This document shows positions 24,601-36,103 of a stretch of DNA of 64,000 nucleotides, piece by piece (the stretch's first letter is position 1; each line of letters starts with the position of its first letter). The DNA is from Nematostella vectensis. Taxonomy: Eukaryota > Cnidaria > Anthozoa > Actiniaria > Edwardsiidae. The DNA lies in the NCBI RefSeq assembly GCF_932526225.1, contig NC_064037.1, forward strand, positions 9,468,203 to 9,532,202, in the 5' to 3' direction. The notes beneath the pieces are model-generated. The model did not search any database. It was given only the letters and a program-made list of their open reading frames with translations, and was not told the DNA's origin. The position numbers were made by a program, and so were the translations under genes.

Positions 24601-26494
24601 GGGAGAGGCTGCAAATTCACCCCCCCCCCCCCTCCTAATACAAACTGCGCTAACTAGACTACTTATTTCAATGAAATACTTCCTCGGGGACCCAGGGTGT
24701 CGCGGAGATCGGGCTCCCTGTGTGCCAGATCTCCGCGCCGCCCTGGGTCCCCGAGGATGAATGAAATAAAATACACCAGTTTTTGGTGAACGCGACTATT
24801 TGGGCTTTTTGCATTTATTCCTATTACAATAAAAGGCTTGCCCCATGACAGGTTCTCCAATAGGGTTTTGGATTCCGGATCCTAGTGTGTGAATTCCGGA
24901 TTCCATGTGTTTTTTTTTTTCCCGTGGATGCCGGATTCCATTTTTGTTTCCAGGATTCTTGTATTCTGGATTCCACCTTAAGTCTTGGATTCCGAATCCT
25001 ACGGTGTGGACTCCGGATTCCAGTAGCATGGATTCCGGATTCCAAGTCTTATTTTTTCATGGATTCAGAATTACCTGTCATGGGGCGAAAAGGCTGTCAG
25101 CGCGAACGGCGAATGGCAATTGCCAAATCAGGCGTGTACATAGAGGGGTGCGCAGGGTGTGCGCTTTTTGCCAATTGCACTGACGTTTTTTGAAATGAGT
25201 GTATAAGCTTCTTTGGCGACGAACAAGCAATTTTCCATTATATATTTTTACTACTTATTTTTACTTCAAACTTATTAGGATTAAAATCTTATGTATCTTT
25301 ATTTACAAGGTGCCCAATTAAATATATTTTTGCTATGTCTATAATTCCGATTCCCGTATTTGTGTGCCTACGGCCCTGCGGGGGAAAAAGCGAATGGAAA
25401 ACGATTCTTGGATACTAGTTTTTTTCAATTGTAAAATGGGTAACATATTTCTCTAGCCTTTTAATTATTCACGACATAGGATCGACATTAACAAGAGCAC
25501 AATAGTCTAAGCTGGTATTATCAAAGTGTCTTGCCAAACATTTGGGGGTACCTGCTAATTTGGCAAATTGGACTTCAAGCAATAAAAAAAAGATGTGACT
25601 GAAAAAAAGAACTCTCCCATCCCCCACTCGACTGGAATAAGGTCCGCTGTTTTGAAGGAAAATCGAGTACCACAGCGAGCTAGCACGAGCTACCTAAGAG
25701 AAAAAGGTCAGCTAAATAGGTGAACGAACCCCCCGCTCAAAATCCTAACTACGGGCCTGCCGCATTGTCAGGCACGTCACATATACCATATACAGCACTC
25801 ATTATACACACGTACTAAAGGTCTATTTTACAAAGGGAGAGGAGATACAGTAGAGAAACAAGACGTTAGATGCTCTATACCGCGCGAGTGAAAATCAGCG
25901 CAAAAGACTTAAGCGGAAAAGGGAAGAATAGGAACGGCTCTTTCTCTCCCTACTCCGTCTCCACTTGAAACCCTTACATTCGTGTAATTTCCCCCCCGCC
26001 CGTTAGCTCTTTAGTCTACTTCTTCTTTTCCTTCGCCAGTAAGAAGCCGAGATTGCGTAGGACTTTAGGTAGGATATGTTGTACTTACCGAGAAATGCAT
26101 CGTGCTCGGTCTGGTCGTGTTCTTCGTTATCACCACCATCGCTTTGGTCCCCCTCGTCATCATCCTTATCATGGTCTCCCTCATCATCGTCAACATCTTT
26201 CTTGTCATCATGATGGTCATCATCTTCGTGATCATCACCTTTCTTTTCATCATGTTCGTCTTCGTCATGGTGATCGTCTTTATCGTCACGGTGTTCGTCT
26301 TTATCGTCATGTTGTTCGTCTTTGTCGTCGTGGTGCTCGGCTTCTTTGTCGTCTTGATGGTCGTCTTTTGACGCCTCTTCATGTTCCTTATCATATTCGT
26401 CTTCGCTATGACCGGGAGGAAGTTTATCTTCCGATACAACCAGAGAAATTACAAAACCTAGAAGCAGTAGCTGTAACAAGTAATTCCTAAACAT
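21680..26494 (-). CDS. Reticulocalbin/calumenin-family ER EF-hand protein (HDEL)
   Basis: Five exons: 26494-26089, 24454-24260, 23935-23751, 22309-22216, 21948-21680 (stop TAA 21680-21682); 1149 nt, 382 aa, in frame. A signal peptide spans about residues 1-21 (LLQLLLLGFVISLVVS). Residues about 40-130 are extremely His/Asp/Glu/Lys-rich with HDDKDE-type repeats. Six EF-hand loops follow: DLDKDGFVTEDE, DDNKDGKVSWEE (split by intron 2), DVNGDGMLDLHE, DTDKDGMISKSE, DKNKDGKLDQTE and DDNKDGKLSMEE. The C-terminus is HDEL, the ER retrieval signal. Six EF-hands plus an HDEL-type tail define the CREC family (reticulocalbin, calumenin, Cab45), luminal Ca-binding proteins of the secretory pathway. HDEL favours reticulocalbin. 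The long acidic-histidine region is unusual for the family. Exon 3 ends at the last of a run of repeated donor sites, and intron 3 is filled by a 29-bp satellite. Confidence 0.93.
21949..22215 (-). other. Reticulocalbin intron 4
   Basis: Short intron between exons 4 and 5; long frames that read through it are spurious. Confidence 0.7.
22375..23525. repeat. 29-bp CpG-rich minisatellite (about 40 copies)
   Basis: The unit is CGCCAGACAACCGCGGCAAC plus ACGCACAGG, 29 bp, with variants (AGATAACC, GGAACCAGCAATCC, GTGCCAGACAG). Because 29 is not a multiple of 3 and stops are absent, every frame reads a 29-residue periodic protein and both strands hold frames of 160-400 codons. These are repeat artefacts. 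The array fills intron 3 of the reticulocalbin gene. Each unit carries a CCGCGG palindrome. Confidence 0.95.
23620..23760 (-). repeat. Tandem repeat duplicating the reticulocalbin exon 3 donor
   Basis: Four units of 37-41 bp. On the minus strand each carries a copy of the exon 3 end (CTACCACCC...) followed by GTACGT. The true donor is GT at 23750-23749; the other GTACGT copies lie at about 23709, 23668 and 23631. The copies are followed by the same GTGTGAAATTATTGTAT-like intron bases. Confidence 0.8.
24663..24775. mobile_element. Palindromic MITE, family D
   Basis: Arms of about 48 bp: both contain CCTCGGGGACCCAGGG and GCGGAGATC in inverted orientation, flanked by ATTTCA/TGAAAT. The loop is only about 12-15 bp. 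It lies in reticulocalbin intron 1. Confidence 0.8.
24839..25085. mobile_element. MITE with internal GGATTCCGGATTCC repeats
   Basis: Terminal inverted repeats GCCCCATGACAGGT (left) and ACCTGTCATGGGGC (right) bound about 247 bp. The interior is some eight irregular repeats of GGATTCCGGATTCC spaced about 25-30 bp. It looks like a satellite grown inside a transposon. Confidence 0.75.
25600..25762. mobile_element. MITE family A, truncated copy 4
   Basis: Shares CACTCGACTGGAA, GAGCTACCTAAGAGAAAA and GCTCAAAATCCTAACTACGG with copy 1 and ends in the GGGCCTGC terminus. The left terminus is not recognisable. Confidence 0.65.
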
Positions 26495-26650
26495 TTTGAT
26501 CGAATTCTAAAGCGCGGATGAAGCTAAGATCGGCAAGAAACGTAGAATGGAAAAGAAAAACTGTAAGCTTCCTTCAACTTTGAAAGCCTTTTGTTCAGAC
26601 CGTATTTAAAAAAAACAAAAACAAAGAGTTGATATTTTATTGGCCAAGCT
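26495..26650 (-). promoter_or_regulatory. Reticulocalbin promoter region
   Basis: Upstream of the start codon on the minus strand. A TTTAAATA TATA-like box lies about 110 bases from the ATG and a GGCCAAT box about 145 bases away. I found no complete ER stress element. Confidence 0.35.
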
Positions 26651-29081
26651 AACATGTCGTGAAATAGGAGAATTCGTGCCGCTACATCAGTGGATACATT
26701 TTTTTAAACATAACAGGTCGAAGGTAAAACGTTCAAGTACTTTAATGTTCTGCTTGCAAAAAGTTTTCAAAACAAAATAAACCGGAAGCAACAGGTGGTC
26801 TACGAAGATATTTGGCGGTCGTTGATTGGACAAAGTCTCAAACAAACACAATTCAAAAAATGGCTTGCTTATTTCGTTATATTGAAAACCAATTTAATAA
26901 ATAACGACGTGATTGTATGTTATCTAAAAACAACGTAATTATATGCATTCTTGCAAACCGACAACGTAAATATACGTTGAGGGGGGGGGGGGGGGGGTGC
27001 GCAGTCATAGGTATCATATGGAAAAAGCATAGTAATTGAAGATTCCTAAACACATTGACCCCTCAACCGGCCTGTAACGGCTTTGAGAAGTACCCACAAC
27101 CCAAAAAATATTTAAATGCAAAATAAACACAACAAGATGAAGATACTCAGGCATCAGTCTAAGGGATAAATGGTCTCGAAGATATGCATCCAACCAAGGC
27201 AACTACTCTTATTAAGCCAAATAATAGCACAGATTCTTCGACAAATTTCAAATCGAACAAGGAAAGAAAAGCAGAATCACCCCTTTCAAACGCTCAAACT
27301 ACCACACAAGGGAGAGAGATCAGCAAACACAACTCAAGACATAAATAGATACCTTTAGTCCGATCCTCCAGGTTCATTTCCATGGCCTCAAAACACGATG
27401 TCCACTCCTTGAAGGCTTGTAAAACCACTTGGATGCCATTACGGATTGCAAAGCATTCTGGAAGATCCAGGAAAAAATTCACGAGGGGAGGGCCAGTCAA
27501 CACTCCTCTCCCCAAAGTCAGATGGTCTTTTCACCCCGAAGCCAAACAAATCGATTCCAGGTCATACAGACCCAGAATAGCAGTGTAAACAATTTTGGAA
27601 TCAATATGGTTTCAGAAAAGACAGCATTTAGGAGAGCTGTGATGATTCATTAGAAAATAATTTTCTCATCCAGGCAAAGCCAAACAAGAAAAAATCACCA
27701 TATATTCACCTTTGCTTGCAAATATTCATAAACAAAGCACTCAATTATGTCCCAATAGACTTCATGATGTCCTGAGACACTCTCCTGATATGCTCATAGA
27801 TGTATTTCTGATGAAAAATACAAACAACCATCAACTTGTGCTCGCTTCAGCACAACGACAAGGGATTAAAAGTGGGGACCGCAAAGCATTGTTGGAAAGC
27901 TAGGATACCACTGACTAGGTGCAGCAGTGTTTGACTTTGACGGGCTGTACGCGCCTGGATAGGGAAGGGCCCAAACTCTCCATAGAAAAAAGAATTAAGA
28001 AAAGCAACGCGGCTTATCCCCTAACTGTCTCCGCGGCCATTAAAAGGTTTGCGGCTTTGAGAACATCTCACAGACGATAGTGAAATCATTTAGAAAAGGT
28101 TTAGCGAGCTACAAGACAACTCAAATCTCCTTAAATCGTGCCGATAAAAAGCAATGCTCAGTACACAGGTAGGCAAAGACGTTGGTATTTTAGCACTAAA
28201 AAAAGGCTTGGAAACTGTTAGAAGGAAGAAGGAAAGTGATACAAGTTATCTAAGAGACATCTGCTGAAATAAAGTAATATTACGGTTCTTGTTGGAGATA
28301 TCTATAGGTATAACCATCACTAACTACTCGCAGATTACTAGATACATTACAGGCATGGACACAAAGAAACCAAGAAAGGGATACCCTAACTATTGTATTC
28401 ACCCATGTATTTATTTTCTACCATCACATCTTAGATATATATCAGACAATGAGAAAAGATTGCCTTTGGAGTACAGAAGGCGGTGATGTATTTACTCTTT
28501 CATCTGTCACCACATTTTAGATACATTATACATTTCAGGCGAATAAGAAAATATTGTCATGTTCGGGGTGACAGGCTTAATTACTTATTTCCAGTTTCAC
28601 TGGGAGAAGAGGGTGCTACGTAGCTATGAGCATTTTTTGAGGGGGGATATTATAATAAATATAATAAAAATAAAAATAATAATAATTACATAGTTTATAA
28701 GCACTGATTTCCGCCAATGGACTAAATTATCATTCTAATGCCTTTCATGGCTATCATGGCTTTTTGAGATTTATTATTATTAGAAATGACCCCCCCCAGC
28801 TGGTTCAACAAGAGGTTAGAGATGTATGTTAATTCTCATCTGTTTCTTATAAAGCACCTCATGAACTGGTTGCCTAACAGCTACTTAAATGCAGGGCCAT
28901 AACAGACATTTACATACTACGGGCGCATGATAAAAGAAACATTAAGAAAACTGTGTGGTCATTTCCTAATTATTCGATAATAAAACTAGGGGGAAGGCCT
29001 CCCTGGCCCTTAATAGGCATTATGGCACTGGGATGTCAACAAGGTTCTTACAGATCCAACAGGTTCAACATGATGACCTTG
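26651..29081. other. Intergenic, reticulocalbin 5' to PTER 3'
   Basis: AT-rich. A run of 17 G is at 26981-26997. On the minus strand at about 27502-27352 a 50-codon frame ends at a good donor (AAAG/GTATCT) but has an upstream stop and no recognisable family. Another short minus frame near 27800 follows a plausible acceptor but ends after 19 codons. Neither is assigned. The right end is the PTER 3' UTR. Confidence 0.4.
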
Positions 29082-30685
29082 CTACTTAAATGTCAGCCAG
29101 GTTCTTGGGTTGGCAATCTGTATCTTGTCAATCTGCTCCTGTGTGACTCCCCTCATCAGCATCTTAGGGACAATATCGACCATGATATGCGCATACCCAT
29201 GGCCACCATACTTCTTGAGCCTATGCCTTGTGTGGATATCATGAGCAATCACAATCTTGTCTTCATATCCTTCATCAAGTAAGAACTTGATGTCTTGGAT
29301 TCTCTGTGAATCAGATGGCATGTCGGATGCAAGGTTTGCCTGGTAGAATAGAGTCTCCATTCCAAAGAGATCCCACTCAACATAACAACCTGTGGCTGCC
29401 AACTCCACTAGTTTGCTCCGGTTGAATATTGTGCGGTCAGTATGAGACATGACAGTTCTACTTATATCACCACCAGCCTCTTGAAGGATCCGGATGATTT
29501 CCTCTGGTGCACTCTCGTCACGGCCTGGGTGAATGATCAAAGGGGCCCCGGTCTCTGCTTGGGCAGCGGCAGATGCCTGAAGGGATTTCTTTTCAATTGG
29601 GGTGAGTGGCCATGAGCACCCTACCTCTCCAATGACTCCACACTTGATGTTAGTTCCTTCCACACCTACTGTCAATTCATTAACCATTTTCTGTAAAAAA
29701 AAGTCCAGCTTAGCTTTCAACTCTGAATGAAAATATTTGTAATGATAACAACAATCTTAAATGATTATGTCCATTGATGACCATGATTAACAATGTTAAT
29801 AGCTGCCGAAAAGAGGATAAAAATACTTCACTTCCAGTGTCAAGAGCAGGATAACAGCACATGACATAGCATAGCTTTTTGAGTGTTGTCCATAAATTAA
29901 ATCACAGTTGCTCCTCTATCTGAACAACAGCTTAAAGTTAAGAATTGCAAAATGCAGTTTCTTCATAGGGCTAAGTCCAAAACTATGTCCTAATTACAAT
30001 CAAACCTTGATTTTTCAACTGAAGTAAATAAAAGTTTGGAACAACAATGACAAGGGTACCCAATTGAGGCACATCCATGTGGTGGCTCTTCGCCTGGGGG
30101 CGAGAGCAACTTGGAGCAACTCTCTGCTCTTACGAATGGCACATAGCACGAATTATCATATCTGTGATAATCGTGTGGCTTGGCTAATCAACATATAGAT
30201 ATTAAAGGACTACCTGTACACCAATGCAGAATAATTAATACCTGAGTCAGCTCCTCTATTGGAGCATTCTTAATCTCAGGTGGTAGGGTGTGGTCAAGAT
30301 AATAACCAGTCCCACAGATAATATTGACATCTGTTGCCATGGAGATCTTCTTTAGAGCCTCAACATTTCTCATAATTCCATAAGTTGTGTTATCAACAAT
30401 GGTTGAACCACCCTCTTTTTTAAACTCTGCCACTTCAGCGATGATTTCTTCAAGGGGCTCATCGCCAAGACTTAAGTTAAAGGCATTACTGTAAGGGTTT
30501 TGTCTTAGCCAGTACAGGTTCTGCATGGTGATCTCTTTTTTGCTGCAAAGATGAAGATCTTGTTCACGGCTTGGCTTGAAGTAGCAGCTCTTATAATCCA
30601 TGACCATATGCTCATGCGTCAAAGTGCGCCCAAGTTTCTGAGGCTGAAGTAGTCCACAGACGGTTTGAGCCATTCCTGAAGTCAT
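29082..30685 (-). CDS. PTER: Phosphotriesterase-related protein PTER
   Basis: Two coding exons: 30685-30242 and 29690-29082 (stop TAG 29082-29084), phase 0 junction, 1053 nt, 350 aa against 349 in human PTER. Features of the amidohydrolase fold: the metal-binding THEH near residue 25, the [10 protein letters not shown] block where bacterial phosphotriesterase has its bridging Lys, [18 protein letters not shown], and the final metal Asp in [20 protein letters not shown], ending in WLTFK exactly as in the animal family. Mammalian PTER is reported to hydrolyse N-acetyltaurine; that activity here is inference. A likely acceptor just before the ATG (ACAG at about 30697) suggests a non-coding first exon further right. 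The gene is head-to-head with ARMC5. Confidence 0.95.
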
Positions 30686-31580
30686 GATGTTATTTTCTGT
30701 AAAAAAAGGAAATGTTTCACTTTCCTATGGTGCTACTGTATATGTATTCTTTGAGGCAAATATGCAAAATACAGGCCCTGAAACACTAAGGGGCATGATA
30801 AAAAGACAATAAAAAAGAGCGCACCCCTGCTATGGTTATAGGTACTAAGGGTAGAAAAATATAGGGAACCATTTGAAAACAGTTGTATTTAAATTCTTTG
30901 CAGACTAAAATGAAAAGCCTGTTAGCTGTCGATTTCCATAAATGAAAAATTCCGTTTACCCAAAAGAGTGGTGTTCTCTTGCTGAGACCCCCCCCTCTTC
31001 TCTGATAGAATACAGATCTTTCGTAGTCTTTGCCTGGTTTTGGGTACTTATCTTTAGGTAGATATGCAGCCAGGGATAATCAACGAGCTGTGAACGAGCT
31101 GCTTATTTGATGTTTGATTTCAAAATTATTCTACGATCAATAGTTTAGGATACTAACCGGAAAGCTGGAATTCTGAAGAATCCTGTTACGCTATTGCCTG
31201 ACAAAAAGGGGTTTCTAAGACCTGTCCTTTGTGGTAAGTGTTTGGGTGCAGAATTTGATGGAACAGGTCGAGCGTCCATGCAAAACAGCCAACTCGAGTG
31301 TCACTCGCACGTTCGCTCGTAATGAGATCATAAAGCACGTGACCTATGGGCGTCTGTTTAAAACAACAGCATTACGAGCAAGAAAACTTGAGACACCTTA
31401 CAGTTCGAATGATCTGGATTAACGTTTTATTTTTAGAAAAAGAGACGCGCCCGAAAATGGTTTGAAACTCTTTTAGACTTTCGCGCTTCTAGGATATGCG
31501 GGAGCCCTGTGGAATCTGAGTCACCAATGCGCAGCACTAATTAAATCTCGTTCTTTTCTGCGCATTTCGAACTTTCCAAT
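30243..31580. promoter_or_regulatory. Shared 5' region of PTER and ARMC5, starting with PTER exon 1
   Basis: The two start codons are 896 bases apart in divergent orientation (30685 and 31581). Two TGCGCA half-sites of NRF1 type lie at about 31528 and 31557, close to the ARMC5 start. A PTER 5' UTR exon probably lies around 31150-31420. No TATA box. Bases 30243-30685 of this span are PTER coding sequence; the regulatory part is 30686-31580. Confidence 0.35.
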
Positions 31581-34500
31581 ATGGCTTCTTCCGACCAAAA
31601 TATAGAACTTTTTATAAAAAATTTGGACAGTTCTACCCATTCAACAGTGAAGAAAGCTTTATTTTCCATTACTAAGTTAACTAAACGTCATAACTTAGTC
31701 AGTACATTTATAGAAAATGGAGGTTTAAGAAAAATTATCAGGTTTCTTCAAACGACCAACTCGACAATTGTTGACATGTCGATGAGCGCTGTTGCAAACT
31801 GTTGCATGTTTGATGAAAGCAGGAAAGAGGTAAATTAGATTCTAGTGTGACTAGCCACAGTAATTTTAGGGCCGCTTTGGCCTAGTTTCATATCATAACT
31901 AGGTCGTCGCATGTTTAATGAATAATTCATATTTTTGCGGTCGTTGAAGAGATCTAGACAGAGAGGGGAGGGGGGGTATGGGGAAGGGGCTAAGATTTTT
32001 TACTGCCATTTTTTCTGCATTAGATATTGACGGGCCAACTGTCCGAAAACAGTACATTACAGGATCCATGTGATAAAAAATCATTTTTCTCATTTTTAAT
32101 CTCACTTGACCTCTCCTGCACTATATTGCCCTTTATGTCTTATGTGTTTTTATTGATTTCAGGTGCGGAACATAGATGGAATTAAACCAATAGGTGATAC
32201 ATTTTTTACATACTTTCTAAAATAGCTTGGATTATTTTGCTACAAATAAGTAACTACTTTTTTTAACATATTTGTTTTTCCCTACATAACTAATTGATAG
32301 AAATTGATAATCAAAGGGCAATTGATGAATTTAATAATAAATGGTATAAATTTACTTAATTAAATTGTTTTCAATTATTAGCAATTAATAACTATTGATA
32401 CTCACTCAATGTTTTTCCTGTTATCAATGGTTTTTCAAATTATTTCAATCATCATGAATTGATTCAGCGCATTCCAGCTTAAAATTACTTATCAATAGGC
32501 CATTCCAGCTATAAGCTTGTGCACATATTACTGTAGAAACCTACCTCATGTGTATGAGTCATGTAAAATGTCTGCCAAACATCCTTCAAAACACTAGAAT
32601 GTTTCTAGCATTTTACTGAAACAGTACTTTTACTTTCAGTCACTGTCTTGAAGAACTTGACATCCACCAGTATCCTTAATAGGACAGCAAGAGCCTTAGC
32701 AAATCTGGCAGAAGACGAAAAGAATGCAATCGTTATTGAGGAACTTGGAGCTATCGAGGAACTCACCAAACTTTTAACTGATGCTTCTGACACAGAATGT
32801 CAGGAATCAGTGCTAAGGGCACTTCTCAAAATATGCACAACTCCAGAGAGAAAGAAGATTGTCTACAATACTGGAGGAGTTCAAACAATGGTCAAACTTC
32901 TGAAATCTGACAAAGAGAGCTTAAAACATTGCTGCATAAGGACTATTTGCGAGTTCACAAAGTTTTGCTCCAAGGAAGTTGCACAAGCAGTTCAAGAGTA
33001 TGACGGAATTAAACACATAGTTGCACTCTCAAAGAGTGACAAACCGGTCATACAACGTGCAGCTGTGCTGAGTATTGCAAACCTGTCTGCTCATGCACAA
33101 GTTAGAGTGTGCATAGGGACTGAAGGAGGGATCCAGGAACTATTTCAGCTGGCAAAGCTAGATGAGCCAGCCCATATCAAGGTCAAGATGTTGGAGGGGC
33201 TTTGTTATTGCTGCCGAGAGGCTGTGAATAGGAACAAAGTGTTTGAGTGCGGAGCTCTAGAGCTGCTTATGCAGCAGCTGCTATCTTCACAGCATCATGT
33301 ACTGCATCGCAAAATCATAGCGGCATTCTGTTGCTTTTACTACAACGATCATTGTCTGGAGTTTCTTCTCAATGCCGGCATCATACCAGCTCTAGTTACA
33401 CACTTGAACAAGATAATTTCTCACTGCAGGAGCACTGATGATCATGGTGATCACTCGGAACATGATTTTGTTTATAATCATGCTGACTTCTCATCTGATT
33501 TTTCTAGCCCACCAAGTGCAATCTTGGCTATTGACACTTCTGGAGATATCTCATTGAATGAGTCATTTCTTGAGGAGGCAGAGAATCTCGCACTTCAAGT
33601 AAGAGACTCAACTGATAGTAATCGTTTGCTGACTTTCAAAAGAAAGCCAAGAACAAAGTCACAGAGTAGCACATCACCAACTTCGGCTAAAGCCATTGGC
33701 TTGTCACCAGGCATGTTCAGCTTTTGTGAACTTGGGAGCTGCAGAGTAATTGAATCCGTCAGGAGCTCACTAACGAGTGTCAATACCAGGACAACTGCAT
33801 TACAATCAGCTCCCGTGGGCCTAGTGTGTTCTTCTGTTGTTGACAATAGAGCTAAAAGTCAAGAAATCTATGATGTAAGTTTTCAGTCTTCCACTTGTAT
33901 ATCATTGATTGATGAAGATCATGTAAATGTCACCACTCCAATGGAAATGGCTGAAGAGAAAGACTCACCAAGTGGTGCTATTGTACAAAGTGCTTCAAAA
34001 TCCTCTGGGTTCACTGAAAGACTCCAGGAACAAATGGGATCCCCTGTCAAAGGCTTTGAACCTCCATCACCTGCCACACCCAGAAAACACACCACACAAG
34101 ATGGCACCCAACAGAACCATGGACCTGGCCACACTGCCTTAGGCTTACTGTCTCGCTTCTCTCAAATGAATGATCAAACTAGTGTCTTTTCGCTGCTCAC
34201 TAAACCATGCATTAAATGTTTGCTTGATTATGTTAGCTTTGTATCCAAACCAAGCCCAAAGTGTGCAAGACTTCTCTCACGGCTCACACGGGACCCCCAA
34301 TGTTTCGAATTGCTGGTAACAATGGGAATACCAAGTGATATTCATCAACAGTTATTATTGGGCTATGTTGATCCTCTTCATCCTGATATAGAACCGTTTC
34401 ATGATGATGATGCCGAGTCCCAAGATGCAACAGGCTCTTCTCAAACTTCTCTGTGCAAATCAGTGGGGCTTCAGTTGTTAGAGAACTTGTCTTCTTTGGC

Positions 34501-36103
34501 CCAGGTTCCATATGGCAAGGGGATCCTGATGCATTTGCTGTCCAAAGGGTCTGGGACAGATTGGCAAAATTGTGTCCTCAGTCTGCCCTATCTTTGCAGG
34601 TACTACATAGAGTTTTTAAGTTCATCTATGTACCCTACCAGTACCAGATAGAACAATAAGCACCTTCCCTGAACAAGCAGCTTGCCTTGGATGAAAAATA
34701 GGAATATGTGCATCTTCAAAATTCTTTGCATTCCAATTATAAGGGAGAATGTAACAATGGATGTACTACCCTAACATTTTATTTCTAAAAGGTTGTTGTG
34801 TGATGGTTCTGTGAGGGCTTTTTTTTCATTCCCAAGTTGTTAAAAAGTCCCCCCCCCTGAATAAGCTATTGTTGACTGGTTGTTGTGTATTTTGTCTTAG
34901 TTATCTTGGATTACCCTGATTTATGAAGCCATCTCCCTTTCTATTTTTATGCAACCTGAACCCGTCCTTGGTCCATCAAAAGCACACCTTTTGCCCCTAA
35001 AGGGAGGGGGAATGTCAGGGGCAGGCGTCGGGGGAGGGGAAGAAGGAGAGTCAGGGGCAGGCGTGGGGGGAGGGGAAGGGGGAGAGTCAGGGGCAGGGGA
35101 CAATCAAAGACAATCAAATAGGACATCTATTTCGTAATATGTGATGTTTAAATAATAATCTATGACTTTTTATCGCAGATCAAAGTCTCTACAGCAGCAG
35201 GTTCTGTTAAACAGACAAGGACTGCAGATGCTGGTCTCCCTCCTGCAGGACCCTCCAAGCAACAGAGTGTTTGTTGCTGCCATTTACTCCTTGCTTGAAC
35301 TCTGTTCACTTACTGAGCTGTCAATAAATGTTCCTGATACGCACCCCTGTGAGCCAAAAGTTGAACTTGACTGTACTTTTACACTTAGCACTGAAACAAG
35401 GAAGAGAAAGCATGTGTTTAAAAGTGGAGATAGAACAGCAAAAAAAAGAAAGCTAGAAGATAATGATCATGAGAAGATTAGCACACAGGTAAAATGTCAT
35501 CAAGCAGAACACAATTCTGACAGTGACTTTGATGTTAAGTTTGAGTTGGATAGCGGTCATGTTATTCCAGCACACAGAAAAGTCCTCCGTCAAGCCTCAG
35601 ACATGTTCTCAGCAATGCTCTCCTCTTGTTACAAGGAAGGCACTCTAGAAGTTATTCCCCTACAAGATGTCACCATGACAACACTGAAATGTGTCATTCA
35701 CTATGCATATGGTTGTCACTTACCTTGCGACGAGCGCTCAACTATCTGTCCTGAACTCAAGAATATCTTCAGCTCTGTTAGTAACCCCGAATCAAAATTT
35801 GAGTTCCTTTTTGAGCTCTTAGCACTTGCTGATAGGTTTCTGATGTCAGAGCTCAAGGCCAACTGCGAGGAGCACCTTCAGCCACTTGTGACAGCCAGGA
35901 ATTGTTTGGCAACCTGTTATTATGGTCTTCACTATCATTCCTCTTCTTTGTGTAATTTTGGGATGCGTTACTTGCTAAGCCAAGTGTCTTGGCCACAGGG
36001 GCAGTGCCAGATGCTCCAAGAACTGCTTCGCTCCAAAGAAAAGCAGAGACTGGTGGAAACAATCTACCGTCTTTTGCTACAGCAGTTGAGGAGTGTTTGC
36101 TAG
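31581..36103 (+). CDS. ARMC5: ARMC5-type armadillo-repeat BTB protein
   Basis: Four exons: 31581-31829, 32163-32193, 32640-34599 and 35179-36103 (stop TAG 36101-36103); 3165 nt, 1054 aa, phases 0, 1 and 2 all close. The N-terminal 310 or so residues form armadillo repeats (for example ALANLAEDEKN, AAVLSIANLSAHAQVRVCIG). A Ser/Thr-rich linker of about 250 residues follows, then a second helical block. The C-terminus has a BTB domain (about 860-970) with FELDSGHVIPAHRKVL. Armadillo plus C-terminal BTB is the ARMC5 arrangement. In mammals ARMC5 is a CUL3 adaptor that promotes degradation of RNA polymerase II and SREBF. The protein is about 120 residues longer than human ARMC5, mostly in the linker. 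Poly(A) signals AATAAA are at about 36142 and 36157. Confidence 0.92.
34970..35105 (+). repeat. G-rich minisatellite in ARMC5 intron 3
   Basis: About three units of 42-45 bp with GGGGAGGGGAAG, GGAGAGTCAGGGGCAGGCG. It could form G-quadruplexes in the transcript. Confidence 0.6.

Noticed and set aside
26053-26490. 145-codon His/Arg-rich plus-strand frame
   Set aside because: Antisense shadow of the His/Asp-rich first exon of the reticulocalbin gene.
27294-27515. Possible 50-residue exon on the minus strand ending at a good donor
   Set aside because: The frame starts at TTG after a stop, no acceptor is clear, and I recognise no family; mentioned only in the intergenic description.
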